This document shows positions 32,744 to 45,731 of a DNA stretch of 64,000 nt, piece after piece (the first letter of the stretch is position 1; each line of letters starts with the position of its first letter). This stretch comes from Ursus arctos (taxonomy: Eukaryota > Chordata > Mammalia > Carnivora > Ursidae). The position numbers were made by a program, and so were the translations under genes. The stretch is taken from contig NW_026623050.1 in NCBI RefSeq assembly GCF_023065955.2, positions 24,386,501 through 24,450,500 of the forward strand. Reading direction: 5' to 3'. Under the pieces are notes generated by a model, which was given only the letters and a program-made list of their open reading frames with translations, was not told the DNA's origin and did no database searches.

Positions 32744-33009
32744 TGAAAAAGGTACATTTCAAAATGACAAATTAAGGGAGATAAAATTAACCTTAAGAAA
32801 AAAAAAAAACTTCTGCCTTTCCAAGTGTGCAAGAAACGGCATTTACCTAGTCAAAATATTCCAGGGTGGCCACTAGACATGACTTTGGGCAAGAGAAGTT
32901 AGAAGAATGTTAGCAGGATCAAAGATCAGTATTCTTCCTAAACAACAGAAAATAACTGAAAAGAGGCCAAGAGGCTTATTAAATTTCCTTTCTTGTAATC
33001 TGAATTTCT

Positions 33010-33210
33010 TTTTTTTTTTTTTAAAGATTTTATTTATTTATTCGACAGAGATAGAGACAGCCAGCGAGAGGGGAACACAAGCAGGGGGAGTGGGAGAGGA
33101 AGAAGCAGGCTCATAGCAGAAGAGCCTGATGTGGGGCTCGATCCCATAACGCCAGGATCACGCCCTGAGCCAAAGGCAGACGCTTAACCGCTGTGCCACC
33201 CAGGCGCCCC
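33010..33210 (-). mobile_element. CAN-SINE, young subtype
   Basis: Contains CGACAGAGATAGAGACAGCC and ends CTGTGCCACCCAGGCGCCCC. Perfect 16-bp duplications TGTAATCTGAATTTCT at 32994-33009 and 33211-33226. It is very close in sequence to the copy at 24859. Confidence 0.98.
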
Positions 33211-33226
33211 TGTAATCTGAATTTCT

Positions 33227-34757
33227 GCCTCATCTGCTTAGACTGTTCTCTCCCCTTTTCCTATTTGCAAGCACAGGAAAGAGTCCTAACAGATTAGGAA
33301 AAAAATTGGCACTAATTTATTTAAATGTAGCAGTAAGCCTTTTAGTTTCTGTCGACCTAGTAGGTGGGCCTAATTTATAACACTTCATAATTCACTGTAT
33401 ATTTGACCCAATTGAGATAGAAATTATTTTTAAAAGATGGAAGTAAATTTAATGGTATTTAATTGGAACCCTCACATCCCCTCACCTAATGTCATGGCTT
33501 GTTCTTGCCTGTTCTTCACTCCTGATACTCACAGCCCAGATGTCTGAGAAGCCCCATCTGTGCCACTGTGGCAGAGTATCTAAGATACCACCTTGCAACA
33601 AACCAGTTGGCAGAGCAACTCCCCATCAGGCTCCCCATCATCCCAAGTGTAGACCTTCATAACTGCCTGTTAACTATGCAAGTTGCCTTTGGGTGGCTCA
33701 CCTGCCACATCAGGGAAGGGCTGATTTCCTTCTACCTGATCTAGAGATTTTCAGCCAGCCTCTGGCTTATTCCACCCCTCTGCCAGACACTCATTAGCCA
33801 AAAGAAGAAGGAAAAATTTCCTTCCAGACTTCATCTTCTGAGCTAGCCAGATGGTGGATAAATAAATAACAAAGCAAAAGAGGAAAAACATACTTGCTTT
33901 TGCTTAATAAAATACTGATAGTATATGCTGTTGTCACAGGAAATATTCAAAAGTCAACAGCAGACGAGTATTCGCAGTGCATGTAAAGGCAGGCCCAGAG
34001 GGAGGCATTTTCACTCAGCCTCAGGTTTTCATGGCAAAGAAGACTAGAGGCAGTTCTGAGGGCTTTGAGAGCTCGGGAGAAGTCAAGGAAATTCAAGGCA
34101 TTAAACGAAAGCGAAAGAGTTCCATCCTCTTGGAATGACATTGGTTTGGTATTCTCTAGAGAAGGGGCTGCCTGTAAACAAAATTCAAAATATGGAAGAG
34201 CTTTGCTTGAATGTAATGGCATCCTAACCCCTGCTGAAACAAACTGTGACCCACTGCTCAGAAATTTCTGCTTGAGTTTGTGCCAGGAAAATATATGTCT
34301 GCTGATAAATCTGAATGGTTTCCTTGGTCAGAAAGAGAAAACTGTGTGAAAATACATGTTTCCCCTTTTGCCTGAGCTCTCAGGACACATGGAGCCCAAA
34401 TCAGTACCCAGCTGTTTAATACTGTTATCCTAGGTGCCGGGGTGGGCGGAAAACTGCTGTGTATGCCTCCTTTAGATATCTCTGCTTTGATAACTGTTCT
34501 TATTTGTAAGAACAATAAGACTGGTAAATGCCTGTAATAATTTTAGAAGAATCCAGGGCTAGAAATTCAACCTAAATTATAACAGGCAATGCTGTATCCT
34601 CTCTCAGATGTCATTTACATATGGAGAAGCTCCATGATAGTCACAAATTGTTTCCATTGATTCATCCAGACAAACCATCTGAATTCTGCTTGATAGCATT
34701 TTGCTACTCTAGTTCAAGTTATTGAAAACATTTGTATTTTTATTCTTCTTTATTCTT
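33227..34757. other. No gene or recognised repeat
   Basis: About 1.5 kb. Opposed open frames of 85-94 codons overlap at 33947-34515 with no recognisable domains. Nothing assigned. Confidence 0.45.
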
Positions 34758-35062
34758 TTCTCTGCTTTCTTCAATAAATATAGTATGTCTTATGTGCCCA
34801 CAAAGTACCAGGCACTGTGCTGCCGAGTAGGGATACAGGAGGCAGCAAAACAGAGGTGGGCCTTGTCTAATGGAGCTGAGAGGCTGACTGGGTGAGAGAT
34901 GATAATCAAATAATCTCACAAACCGAACAGGAAAAGTACAATGCTATTACATTCTATAAGTAAGAGATATATGTTGCTGTCAGAGTATATAATTGAAGAT
35001 TTGTTATAAGGTAGGCAATCAAGGAAGGCCTCCCTGAGAAAGTGATGACTGAGCTGTGTTGA
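34758..35062 (-). mobile_element. L2 LINE 3' end, antisense
   Basis: 'gtaccaggcactgtgctgcc', 'gagtagggatacaggaggca', 'taatggagctgagaggctga' and 'aaggaaggcctccctgagaa' reproduce the reversed L2 3' end in order. Confidence 0.78.
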
Positions 35063-36449
35063 AATGAAGAGAAGTTTGATGATAATAAAAAAATAGACAG
35101 CATTTATAAACCATGGAACATTCTACGTGTATTATTTTGCTTAATCCTCTCTTGTAATTTAACACATATTTGAGCTGTAATTACATGCCGGGGGGACGGG
35201 GTAGCCTTTGGACCTCCCCTTGAAAGAGAGACTGGTAGCACCAAAAGGTATAGTACCTGGCAGAGAATCACAGTAATTAGCAATTAGTAAGGACCCAAAT
35301 TTTTAGATTTCTACAAATGTGCTAGTGACATTTTAAGTAGCTCTATACATAATGTCACAAATAAGAGGAAATGAACTTTCAGACATTTATCAATTTCTTC
35401 CACTCTTTTAGGTACTTTGGAACAATGTTCTTTCATTTATGTTATATTCTCAGGACCACCGAGGATTAGTACTAGGAGAATCATTCCTACCTCTTTATCT
35501 TACACTTGGGGAAATGAAAACTCTGCATCACTTTTTAAACATGCTATAATTCAGACTCATCGTTAAGTCAGGTGTTTCTCCATGTCCAAGTTTGATTTCT
35601 TATTGCATGTACCACGGATCAAAGTTCAAAGATCACCTTCAGCAGATCTTTCAGGTAAAATTTAACAGTATGGTTGGTTTATGAGGCAAGTTGAACTTTT
35701 ATTCATCAAATCAGCATCTTAGAGGAACTTGGCTGTGCTACTTGGTGACATAAGCAGAAGGCTCCAAAGCAAAGCATCTGGTTCTGTGCCTCCTCCTCTG
35801 GGATAAACAGGAACTGGTATTTGCATGGCAGGTAGACCGGGTTCCTCTCTAACATAATCCCAACACCTCGCTTCCAAGAGAGAAATATATGCTGGCATCA
35901 AAGAATTTAGAGAGGAGGTCGATTTTTCTGATTACTCATGGTGATCTCACTGATCACACCTCCTATTTAGCTACACTTGATCCCTAGGTTATGTCCTGTC
36001 TTCCTCTCAGCTATTTCTGACAGGCACCTGCATTCCTCTAGTTCACCAATCTGAGTCTGAGTTTAAGCCACGCCATGCCAAGGAGGAATCATTCATATTT
36101 GAGGTATACTTTTTGTTTCCCTGAATTCTGAAGGTTATCTTCTTGAGGCTGGGCCTCAAATGCAGTCATGTAAGAAGATAAACGATAATGCACAAAGCTA
36201 ATCTAATTCCTGACAAGTGAGATTAATATCAGTCTCAGAATCATGTCTAGATTCCTTATGTGGCCATATATGATCTAAAATTAAAAACAATGTAAATGAA
36301 TTCAAATCAATGGTTAATTTTAGGACAAAATGAACACACAACAGGGTCATTTAAAGAAGAAAAAATAGAACCCTCAAGGAATTAATATCTTAATTTAAGG
36401 CCCTCAAGAAATAAGGAAAAGGGAAGAAGAGAAAACTAATTATTGGAGC
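35063..36449. other. No gene; possible MIR trace at the left
   Basis: 35090-35170 weakly resembles reversed MIR ('tattattttgcttaatcctc'). The remainder is unrecognised. Confidence 0.4.
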
Positions 36450-36545
36450 ACCTACAATTCAGTGAAATAGTTACCATTCTCATTTTCAGTTGAAGAAACT
36501 GAAGCTCACAGAAATTAAGTAATACAGTTACTAGATTCTGAACTT
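36450..36545 (-). mobile_element. Possible MIR fragment
   Basis: 'attctcattttcagttgaag' and 'aaactgaagctcacagaaat' fit the reversed MIR core. Short. Confidence 0.45.
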
Positions 36546-36660
36546 CTTAAGTGCAAGGGATTATATCCTATTTGTCTATTTATCCATCATCCAGCCCCAT
36601 GTCTCCCACACAGTAGTTGCTCATTAAATGTTTCATGACTGGCGGAATAAATCAGCCAAT
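36546..36660 (+). mobile_element. L2 LINE 3' end
   Basis: 'ttaagtgcaagggattatat', 'ccatgtctcccacacagtag' and 'tgctcattaaatgtttcatg' follow the L2 terminus. Confidence 0.55.
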
Positions 36661-37388
36661 CTTAGATTTGGACACAGATCTTTCTGACTCAAAATCTCAG
36701 GTTCTTGCTGGTCACCATGCCTCTTCCATCGTTACAGCATGAGAAAACACTTTGAAATTCAGATAGACAAATAAAATGCTATTTCCAGATTTTCTCAATT
36801 GAGTTTTATAAGCATTTATTGAGAATCACTGTGCACTCAGCCACACATGATGGGTAGTACAAAAACATGGAAGGTATGGTGTTTATGTTGGAAGACTTTC
36901 CATTACAGCTGACAGAAAAAATCCAGATGGTTCACAGACAAGTAAGAGAAGCATTTGAAGGAAATGTATGAGCACATATAAAGCAGCTAAACTATATAAA
37001 GGAATGTTGGAGTGAGTAAAAAGGAGGAAAAAACTTTTGTGGAATTAGGTATGGGACAAGTATTCAAAAAGGGAGGCGGAATCTTGAACCTGGGCCTCCT
37101 GGGAAGTATAGGGAGGAGAGAGGGTATTGAAGGTAAAAAAAGTTTTGAGTGATGGTGTATGAAGGACATGGGGAAGGCCCTAATCTAATGAGGTCAGATT
37201 CTTTTTTGGGACTAACAATCCAAAATCAGAAAGGGAGAATACAAGGTTTGTTGCCTTGAATCAAAGCTTGAGATGCCTGGGTTCAATCTGGTCAGCCCTT
37301 GTCCATTCTTGAGGGAGCAGGCAGGAATACTTTAAGAAGATTATTATGGCAGCACCATACCAACAGGAAATTCGGAATAGAGGTGTTT
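36661..37388. other. No gene; diverged L2-like traces
   Basis: Words such as 'ataagcatttattgagaatc' hint at an old reversed L2 start, but no continuous match is visible. Confidence 0.35.
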
Positions 37389-37511
37389 TGTTTTTTTTTT
37401 TTCTTTAAACATTTTTTTAAAGTAATTTCTACATCCCATGTGGGGCCCGAACTTACAACCCCGAGATCAAGTCAGTCATATGCTCCCTTGACTGAGCTGC
37501 CAGGTGCCCCC
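37389..37511 (-). mobile_element. Short CAN-SINE (SINEC2-like), last before a 25-kb SINE-free stretch
   Basis: T run, then 'aaagtaatttctacatccca', then the reversed head TGACTGAGCTGCCAGGTGCC. Flanks GGAATAGAGGTGTTTT and AGAATAGAGTTTT are partly preserved duplications. Confidence 0.92.
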
Positions 37512-37799
37512 AGAATAGAGTTTTAAATAACCAAGACAAAGGAAAACAGTTTTAGTGGTTGTAAGGGGAGAATCCATCAATAACAAATTCCTTCAGAGAA
37601 TTTTGGTTATTGCCACTCACATAGACTAGTCTAATAGATATATTTGTTTTATTGCTTCTTAAGTCTTCTAACATGAAGACAGTATCATACCTCATTATGT
37701 CAGAAATGTGAGGGAAAACATGCTTCCCAGGCAATTAGTAAATTTCTTCTACCTTTGGGGATTCTTAGGAATACCGTTTACCTAGTTCACATTCACATA

Positions 37800-37960
37800 A
37801 TCACAAAATGTTAGTACTGGAAAGCATAGAAAACTTAGAAAGCAGAGTCCAATCCCCTGATTTAAGAGAAGATGACCTTGACCCAGAAAGGTCCTGTGTT
37901 CCTCTAAGATCACACAGCTAATTAGTAGCCATTAAATTTTATTCCCTGGGGCCAGGGTAA
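37800..37960 (-). mobile_element. MIR-like or related old SINE
   Basis: 'tgttagtactggaaagcata', 'tccaatcccctgatttaaga' and 'taagatcacacagctaatta' fit the group with the 'gagttggaagggacct' start and a MIR-like core. Confidence 0.5.
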
Positions 37961-38109
37961 CAATCGCTTCATGTTCTTCTATAAACTGAGTTCAGTTTAG
38001 TAAATAACATTTGCCCTTAAACAGATACAGGAGCCACTACACAATAATTCTGTTGTCAGAGACTTTCTTCTTCTCTGAAGTTTGATCTCAGTTTTCTCTT
38101 TTAATTTAG

Positions 38110-38210
38110 CAGTTGAATGTTACATCTTATTCATTTCTGTGCACTCGGCACTTAGCATCGTGGCTGGCACATAGCAGCCACTCAGTATGTTTTTGTTGAG
38201 ATGAGCTGAA
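38110..38210 (+). mobile_element. L2 LINE 3' end
   Basis: 'tcatttctgtgcactcggca', 'tggctggcacatagcagcca' and 'ctcagtatgtttttgttgag'. Confidence 0.6.
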
Positions 38211-38271
38211 TTTAAATCACTGATTTTTGTCCCCTTGCTCTTGGAGACTTCTGTGACATATTATGTTTCTT

Positions 38272-38400
38272 AAAATAAAAGAATCATCAGATCAATAAAC
38301 TGGAAGCAACCAGAGAGATTAACCCTTGTTTTACAAGTAAAGACATTAAAGCCCACGGAAGGTAAATGATGAATCCCAAGATAGCACTCAAGGTGGGTCC
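38272..38400 (-). mobile_element. MIR-like old SINE
   Basis: 'aataaactggaagcaaccag', 'ccttgttttacaagtaaaga' and 'cattaaagcccacggaaggt'. Same group as the fragment at 37800. Confidence 0.4.
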
Positions 38401-39161
38401 CAAACCTTCTCCAGATTACATAATTTGCTCTAGAGTGAAAAATATCAGAGTTTTCAACATTTCTATATGGGGCAGATTGCAGGTTATCAACTCTTTAAGG
38501 GGGACAAAAGTATTCACGGTACATTTGTGCTTCTACAAAACTCAGGACTAGCAAGTAGGATGATAAAAGTCTTTGACGGCCAACTGATTAAGTGACAATT
38601 TCTGGGCAGACTTTCCCACTGAGCATGAGCTGGGCTCATTTTGGAAAAATCTCATTAGTAGGAAACACTGACCCTGAGAGAGGCAATGGAATCAAAGTTG
38701 CAAAAAGGCAAGACAATTGGGCCACAGACTTAGATGGGGGTCCACGCTTGTACAAATCAATTGCTCTACTCGATGCCGCAGCCAACAGAAACACTCTTAC
38801 CCCTAACCCCCTCCCCACTCCCTACTGACTCATGACCTAGAAGAACCAAATGTGAGCATGGGACTGGCTTAGGCCAACCTGTCATGGGGACTGGGAAATA
38901 GCACTCCCCCATGTCAGGCTGAATGTGGAACATCCTCTCCTAACACAAAGGGCTGGCTGTTAATCCTTCATGAGTGGGAGGTCAAACAGGGGCTGCCCTG
39001 CAAGGCTCTGCTGATTTCATCCAAGTTCTTAATGGCTATGGTCCTTAAACTCTCTTCACATTGACAGTGTCTATTGGAGGAGCCATGGGCTCAGGTAGAA
39101 GCCACCTGGTCAATGACAGAGCATTCACAGAAAGTTTGACTCTCAACCCTTAAATGGGAGG
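38401..39161. other. No gene or recognised repeat
   Basis: About 760 bp. A 38592-38828 plus-strand frame of 78 codons overlaps a 60-codon minus frame. Neither is recognisable. Confidence 0.45.
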
Positions 39162-39347
39162 TGTATTAGTTTGCTCAGCTGCCATAACAAGATATCACAA
39201 ACTGGAAGGCTCAAGCAACAGAAATTCATTTTCTCACAGTTCTTGAGGCTAGAAGTGCAAGACCAAGGGGTCAGCAGGTCTGTTTTCTCCTGAGGCCTCT
39301 CTCCTTGGCTTGTAGATAGTCGCCTTCTCTGTGTTCCCGAATGGCCT

Positions 39348-39388
<41 letters not shown>

Positions 39389-39566
39389 TTGAGTGCCTGG
39401 TGTCTCTCCATCTTCTTACAAGAAAACCAGTCCGATTGGATTAGGGCGCTATCCTGATGACCTAATTCACCTTAATTATCTCTTTAAAGGTCCCATCTTC
39501 AATATAGTCACACCGGGGGTGAGCTTCAACATATGAATTTGGGGACACATAACCCACTCCATAACA
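39162..39566 (-). mobile_element. MLT1-type MaLR solo LTR with internal (GT)n
   Basis: Begins TGTATTAGTTTGCTCAGCTG and ends CACTCCATAACA, with 'gaaattcattttctcacagt', 'ttcttgaggctagaagtgca' and 'tcaacatatgaatttgggga' between. GAGG adjoins both edges, perhaps the target duplication. A GT microsatellite lies inside. Confidence 0.87.
39352..39388. repeat. (GT)n microsatellite
   Basis: About 18 uninterrupted TG units inside the LTR. Likely length-polymorphic. Confidence 0.98.
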
Positions 39567-42500
39567 GAGGAAAACCAGCTTCTCTTCTTGCCAGTCATCA
39601 CTGTGCATCCTCTGAATACTATTTACTCTTCTTGGTGTTTTCTCCAAGAGATATTGGTGATTGATTTAGAAACCAATGAGGAAAATCACCTGCTAATTGA
39701 GACCTTAAGGAAAGTCCTGAAAATTGTGATTAAAAGGGGAAAAAATGCAAAGAAAATCACATTGCCAACAGGAGTGAAAGAGTATTTGTGGGACCTTGTG
39801 CAAAGCAGGAGGCAAAAACCAAAAACAAACACACTGAGGAAAAGAAGCAAGTCTCAGCTCTCTCAACGGAAGAGAGCAACTTCGCTGGCAGGCTGTTGAG
39901 AGCGTGCTTTGTCTGCCTGATTTACACAGGTAGAGAGAGAATGGTTTGGAGGCTGTAGGCCTGCTCAGCCAAACGCCCATGTGTGCATGAAATTAGAATG
40001 TCAACATTTGATTCATGCTGCCAAGCTGTGACTGTGAAACAAATTATGTCAGTGGGTGGCAACTGCAATATTAGCCTAAGCAGATAACATTTAACTATAA
40101 AGAGGGGCCCCGTCTTCCTGCTTTCTCTCTATTATTATTTTAATATCAACACTGTCAGACCTAGAGTTTTGAGAAAAAGGAAGATGTTTTATGTGGAGGC
40201 ATGGGTCCTTTAGGAAGGGACTCCGCCATTCAAGTGACGTTTGCTCCTAACCCTAAATTTTGAAATTTAGGCGTCAGGTGACACAATGATGAATTTTACG
40301 CACCACCACCACCACCCACTCAACTGAGTTCAAAGTGGCTGTGTCATTTGTGGGCTAATCTAAACCACAATTAAATAATCCGCCTCTTATAAAGGAAGCC
40401 TTTGATTCCTGGGCAGAAACAGGGAACTTTATCCTTAAATGTATTTCAATGTAAAGGAAGTGGCAAGTACCTTGAAAGGGAAGGAGAGCAAATTCTTCCA
40501 ACCTACTTCCTAGGTTCCATACCAAGTAATTCTGCCAAAGTGAGGTCTACGTGGATGTTGGAGTTAAAACGTGTTCCTTTCTGTTACAGTGATTTAAGCT
40601 TTGTGCATATTTAAAATCAATTTTAAATGAAATGCAGTTGGAAATCTGCCGAGGAATTTCACATAAAAAGTAGGCGTTGTATTGGTGTATTTTTTCTTTA
40701 AGACTTTCTCAGTGAAGCTATAGCCATCTACATCTTAAACTTGGCCCATGAGATAACAATTTTCCCATGAAATGAGGCGCACATCTATCTCCATTTGAGG
40801 CCCACTTCTTTAACTACCAATATGGCAAAACATCAATTTGAAGTTTTATTCCATTACAAACACCCATGTAGTTAAAGTTAATGCTGTGAAAAATCCAACT
40901 TGTAGCAGTGAAATGTTTATAGAAGCAGCATTCATTTAACAGTTGAACCAGGCCAAGATGGCTAGCCACAGGATTAATACTCAGAATACTGAAAGATTTT
41001 GCAGGGGACAGGGGTATGGGAGGATATGAGTGTCACTCAGAAATGTGTACATTAGTCTAAACTATTTTTACTTCCAATCATGAGAATATTCTCACATCTC
41101 CTCACAGTTAAGCATGCATAACTGTGATGGTCCCCATCTTTTCCTGCTAGAGTTCTGATCTCCCACACACATATATTTATGTCCAAAACTCAAGGGTTGA
41201 ATTTTTCTTTCTACCAAGGTATAAAGGCCTGAGGTCTTTATCAAAAGGGAAATATTAATAGAATTGATTCTTTTAAGTAGATTTCCTATTTGATGAAGAG
41301 GGCTATGGGGAGAACAAACTTTAAAGTTTACCAAAGAACCTTTTGGTACTATCATTTATATTACAGCTCCCTTATACCAGATAGAAAGTCACACTAAGGC
41401 AATATAGTTAGTAGGCTGATTTTGAAAATGCTTGTCTTCTTGGCATATTTCTCATGGCATATTGATTGATGAGTTTCTTATTTTAGCTGGATATGGTATG
41501 AATATAAACTCACAAAGGAGCAAAACAGATTTCTTAAAACTAGAAGTTGTAGACCAGGTAACCACAAAATTTCTACTTTGTCTCCACACATGGTTTGAGA
41601 AGGGAGTACCAAACCCACCAATCTGGTCTTTGCCTACATGTAAAATTTCTTGGCTGAAATGCTCTCATTGTCTGAGATGTTTGTGAAAAAGCTGCCTGAG
41701 TGGAAGGTCTCTGAAACTGATCTTTGAGAGAAGTCTGAGGTAAAATGTCTATTTGACCCACCAGTTGGGTCTACTGCTTCAGCCATGGCTATTGATGCAG
41801 AAATGTGTTCTACCCTTTCCTCTCAAGGAAGAATTTCCACTTTGAAATTTCATTCATTCTGGAAACATCTCTTGGGTAGGCCATATTTCCTCTTCATTCA
41901 GATGATGTCAGAGCCCACCATCCATTTTAAAGCCTTAACATCTTCAACAGCAATATATCATATAGTGCCATTTATTTCAAAACTGTTCACAGACAAAAAG
42001 GAATATTTTCTCTTCATGGAGGCAATTGCAGGCTTGTAACTTCTTCATCCTCTGAAAACCATAGAATAAAGTTGGCATTACCATCTGTAGTTAGCTGTCA
42101 AATGCATTTAATGCTTTATCAGGAGAACTGGGAACAAAATTACCCTCATCACTCCATGTCAGGAAAGTAGATTTGGGTTCTCCACCATGTAAGGCATTAA
42201 CAGTGTTCCTTCTGTCAGAAATGGTAAAAATCGGGAGATGAGAGAATGAAATAAACAATATTTTGATGTAAAGAGATTATCAAGATGAGTGGAATGACCG
42301 TCTGGTCACCCGGGGGGTTTATTCAGTTAACACTTCCACCCCTTAAAGACAATGGTGTGCAATCAATGCATATAGGGCCTTTCAGGCGCGTTGCTAAGTG
42401 ATTCGCAGTGTCAACAGAAAAATGCCGGATGTACAGAGGACAGCTCCAGGCCCAAGAGAGATCAACACCCTCTGATGATATTTTAAACTTAATTCAGTGC

Positions 42501-45500
42501 CCGATGAAGATTGTGACAGGTTCCGTGGCCAGAGCAGAAAAGATGTTTGCACTTCAAAATCCGACTTCGTAAAGTTGCTCTGCTGTGTGCAAAGAGTGTT
42601 TAATTTGGTAACAAGTGAATCACGGCCCAAAGAGTAGTTGGTTCAAATAGGAAAAGGCACCCAGCAGGGGAATCCTGAATATTCATTTCTTGCAAGGCAC
42701 AGCAGTCATTCTACAATCTCGGCATCAGTATCAGAGCTGATCATTTGTCTCAGATTGTCTATGCATTCTCTCATTTTTTCATCTCTAAAATCTATTTTAG
42801 GAACAGCCCCTGAAGCCATTTGCAACAGCTTCTTCAGAAATTCTAAAGAAAGGAAAGAAACTTGAATAGGATCACATCACCCCATACAACCATGAAAACC
42901 TATTTTGTGGGGCATTCTTGAAACCAGCCCAGAAGCTCTTAAGAGTTTTTGTATTTATTTACCCATTTCTTTCTCTCCCTTCTCCCTCCCCTTGATGGAT
43001 TTTTATATTCAAATGCAAAAGATTTCCATGTGCACTAAAGGTCCATTTATGTATTGGTTTAGAAGATCATGATGCTGAGAAATGCAACTTTTTCATAAAC
43101 AGATGTTTACAAATTCAGTCTTTGTACCAGGAAAAGCACACTCATTACAAAGGGCCTATTTTCCGTATTTGGAGGCAAAACCCTTTTGAATAAACCTCAT
43201 GTCCCTAAAGTCTACGAAGTCAGATATATCCTCCTTAAAGCCACTGAACTTGTAAAATGTTTTCCTAACTAGACACTGGTGGATCCTGCATGCATGCCCT
43301 GGGTTGCTGCTGACAACAAACCCTTGCTTGCACAGGCCCTGAGAGTTGTGTAGATGAGAGGGTGCTGAGGGACACAATCAATGTATTCAGTTCGGGACTC
43401 TCTATTCACCTAGTGGAACACAAGCTTTTTAAGAGCCCAAGTCACATAATTTTCAGTGGGCAGGTTTGTCCTCTTTTGTCCTCAAGAGTTTGGTCTGTTT
43501 ATTAAACCAATAAGAGCCCCAGAGCATTTTGTCTAGTGGGCTAAAAACTCCAAAAGCAGAGTATATTAACGTAGATTGAGAAGAGGGTGGGGAAGGAGCT
43601 GGTGTACTGACATTTTTCTTCCTGTCTTATTCACAAAGCTAATTTTATAGGATTGTTCCTGTCATGTTTAAGCTACAGGTAGTAAGGGGGAGATGGAAGG
43701 CAGATAAAACCATAAAATAGCATTCCCAGGCCTTGTTTCTTCGCCTCACTGAGGGTGGTTCTCTCTCACAGAAGCATTAAGGCATTGTGAGGTAAAGAAG
43801 AAACAGCATAGAAAAAAACCAAACAAGTTACGACAACAACTGCACTGAGACCACATGCTACCGTCCTTGTCCTTCTACTGTAGGTGATTCCCGACACCAG
43901 GATTCTGCAACAAAACACAAGCAAACTTTTCCATAGTTTTAAAAGATGGAAAGATAGTATTTTGGGCCCTGGGTTAGTAATGTGAATGGGCATTTTACAA
44001 GAGGGTTATATGTACAGGCCACAGATATTTTCGGATTAATGATCAGGCCTAACTCACGACTGAGTCTCTTTCTCATCACTGGAGCAAGAACAAGTGAATT
44101 CTGAGTACTAGACAAAAGGAATTTCACTTATAAGAACTAGCTGTGGGTCCAAAAATATTTACTGAGAGGCACGACATGTTTAGGTATTAATTGAAGTTGT
44201 TAATAGAAAATTATCACAGTTTCTCCACAAATAAGAAGAAGTATGAATGGACCATAAAGTGTTCCTTAAATTCCTAATAAAATTAGTTAGGGCCTCACTC
44301 TTTAAATTTATTCCAATAGCAAATTGCTTTTCACATCTCTTCTGAACTTGCCCAAACCATCACACAGGAATCAGTGACAATGATTTATTCAGTTTTATCT
44401 GGCCCCAGTACAACTGTTGAGCACTGTAGACTATTTTAGCAGGAATCTTATGGTTTGGATAATGCTCTAACTTGGGGACATAGCCCAGACTTCCACATTT
44501 CTTTGTAGGTTAAAATATTTTCTGTATGGTCATTTGTGACAAAAATCCTTGTTACTGTAGTTCGTTTATCCTGTATAAACATGCTGCTGCTCTCCCACCT
44601 TGGAAGGAAGAAGTGTTTTCTACTTTTCCCCAGTACCGGGAAGTGTCTGTGCTAAGCCATTCACACTCTTTCTCCTTGTCCCTCTTGTGGCCAATAAGCT
44701 ACAGTGATAAACAGTCTGTGAAAGCAAAGAAATCCACAGCTAAGGTGACAGGACAAACGTTAACTAGGCCACACTGACAGGAGTCTGGAGTTCAAAAGCT
44801 TTGCTGGCATGGGTGTTGCCTGGCAGAAACATTTGCTTAAGTCCAGCAATTTCAGCAGGTAAAACACTAGAGCGTGCCATGAAACAACACAGCCCAAAAG
44901 AAAACTGCCATGAAACAAGCCAGAAATAGGAATGAAAGGTAAACGTAGAGCCATGAGGACATATTAATTTATTAAACGGAAACTAAGCCAGATTATCTAT
45001 TTCCAAAATTTCCCACTAATATACTGTGTGTGTGTATATATATATATTTTTTATTTGCATTTATTAACTTTTATTTGCATTTATTTTATGCAGAATTTAT
45101 CCTCAGGCATAAGTTTTTGTTTCTCCTGGGATATCTTCTTCCATGCAGCCTCCTCTTCTGGTTTAGGGATAATCTGCTCTTTTCAGTAAGGATCACCTCA
45201 GTGTGGCAGGGAGAGCTCACGTACGGGTTAATCTGACCATGAGCCCTCTAAGTTCTACACTGACACCTTGGAGGCTTTGCTCACGTGGATATACTCCATG
45301 ACCAGAGAATCAATATCTAAACCCTTAAGTCCGGCATCATTCTCTGCATTTTTAGGCACGTGCGGTAAACATTCAGCACTCTTTTTGGGCCACCGTCCCC
45401 GGGTCCAGCCTCACTATCTGCCAGTGGGCACATCTACCAACTCTCCCAGTGTAGTGACAGAACACACATTGCTTCTACAAAGTGATATCTTTCAGATACT

Positions 45501-45731
45501 TGGTGGCTTTTCAGTATGCATACCCTTGGTGGCCTGGGCAGTTTCACATGTGTTCTTAAAGTGAACACGAAGATTTGAACCTCTTGATTTGCATAATTTT
45601 TTAGGGTTTCCTGGGTTGAGTGAATAGCTATCAGTTTTCTGAGATCACCTCAGGCTGCTTAGGGGAAGAGCTATACTTAACATACATTTGGTTTTTAATC
45701 TGCTTTCTCTTAGACAAGATCACTGGAGATC
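39567..45731. other. 6-kb block almost without recognisable repeats or genes
   Basis: No CAN-SINE, L1, LTR, MIR or L2 could be assigned with confidence across about 6.2 kb. Open frames reach about 103 codons (39588-39899), with no domain. Short CAC and CACA tracts lie near 40303 and a dinucleotide tract at 45025. Segments at 39990-40110 and 42290-42660 look like intact non-decayed sequence. It may hold conserved regulatory DNA, but nothing here proves it. Confidence 0.4.
45025..45053. repeat. (TG)n-(TA)n microsatellite
   Basis: TGTGTGTGTGTATATATATA followed by a T run. Confidence 0.95.

Noticed and set aside
39588..39899. 103-codon lysine-rich frame (IVIKRGKNAKK)
   Set aside because: Not recognisable, opens outside a good start context, and lies between an LTR and unannotated sequence. 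Lysine richness follows from A-rich DNA.
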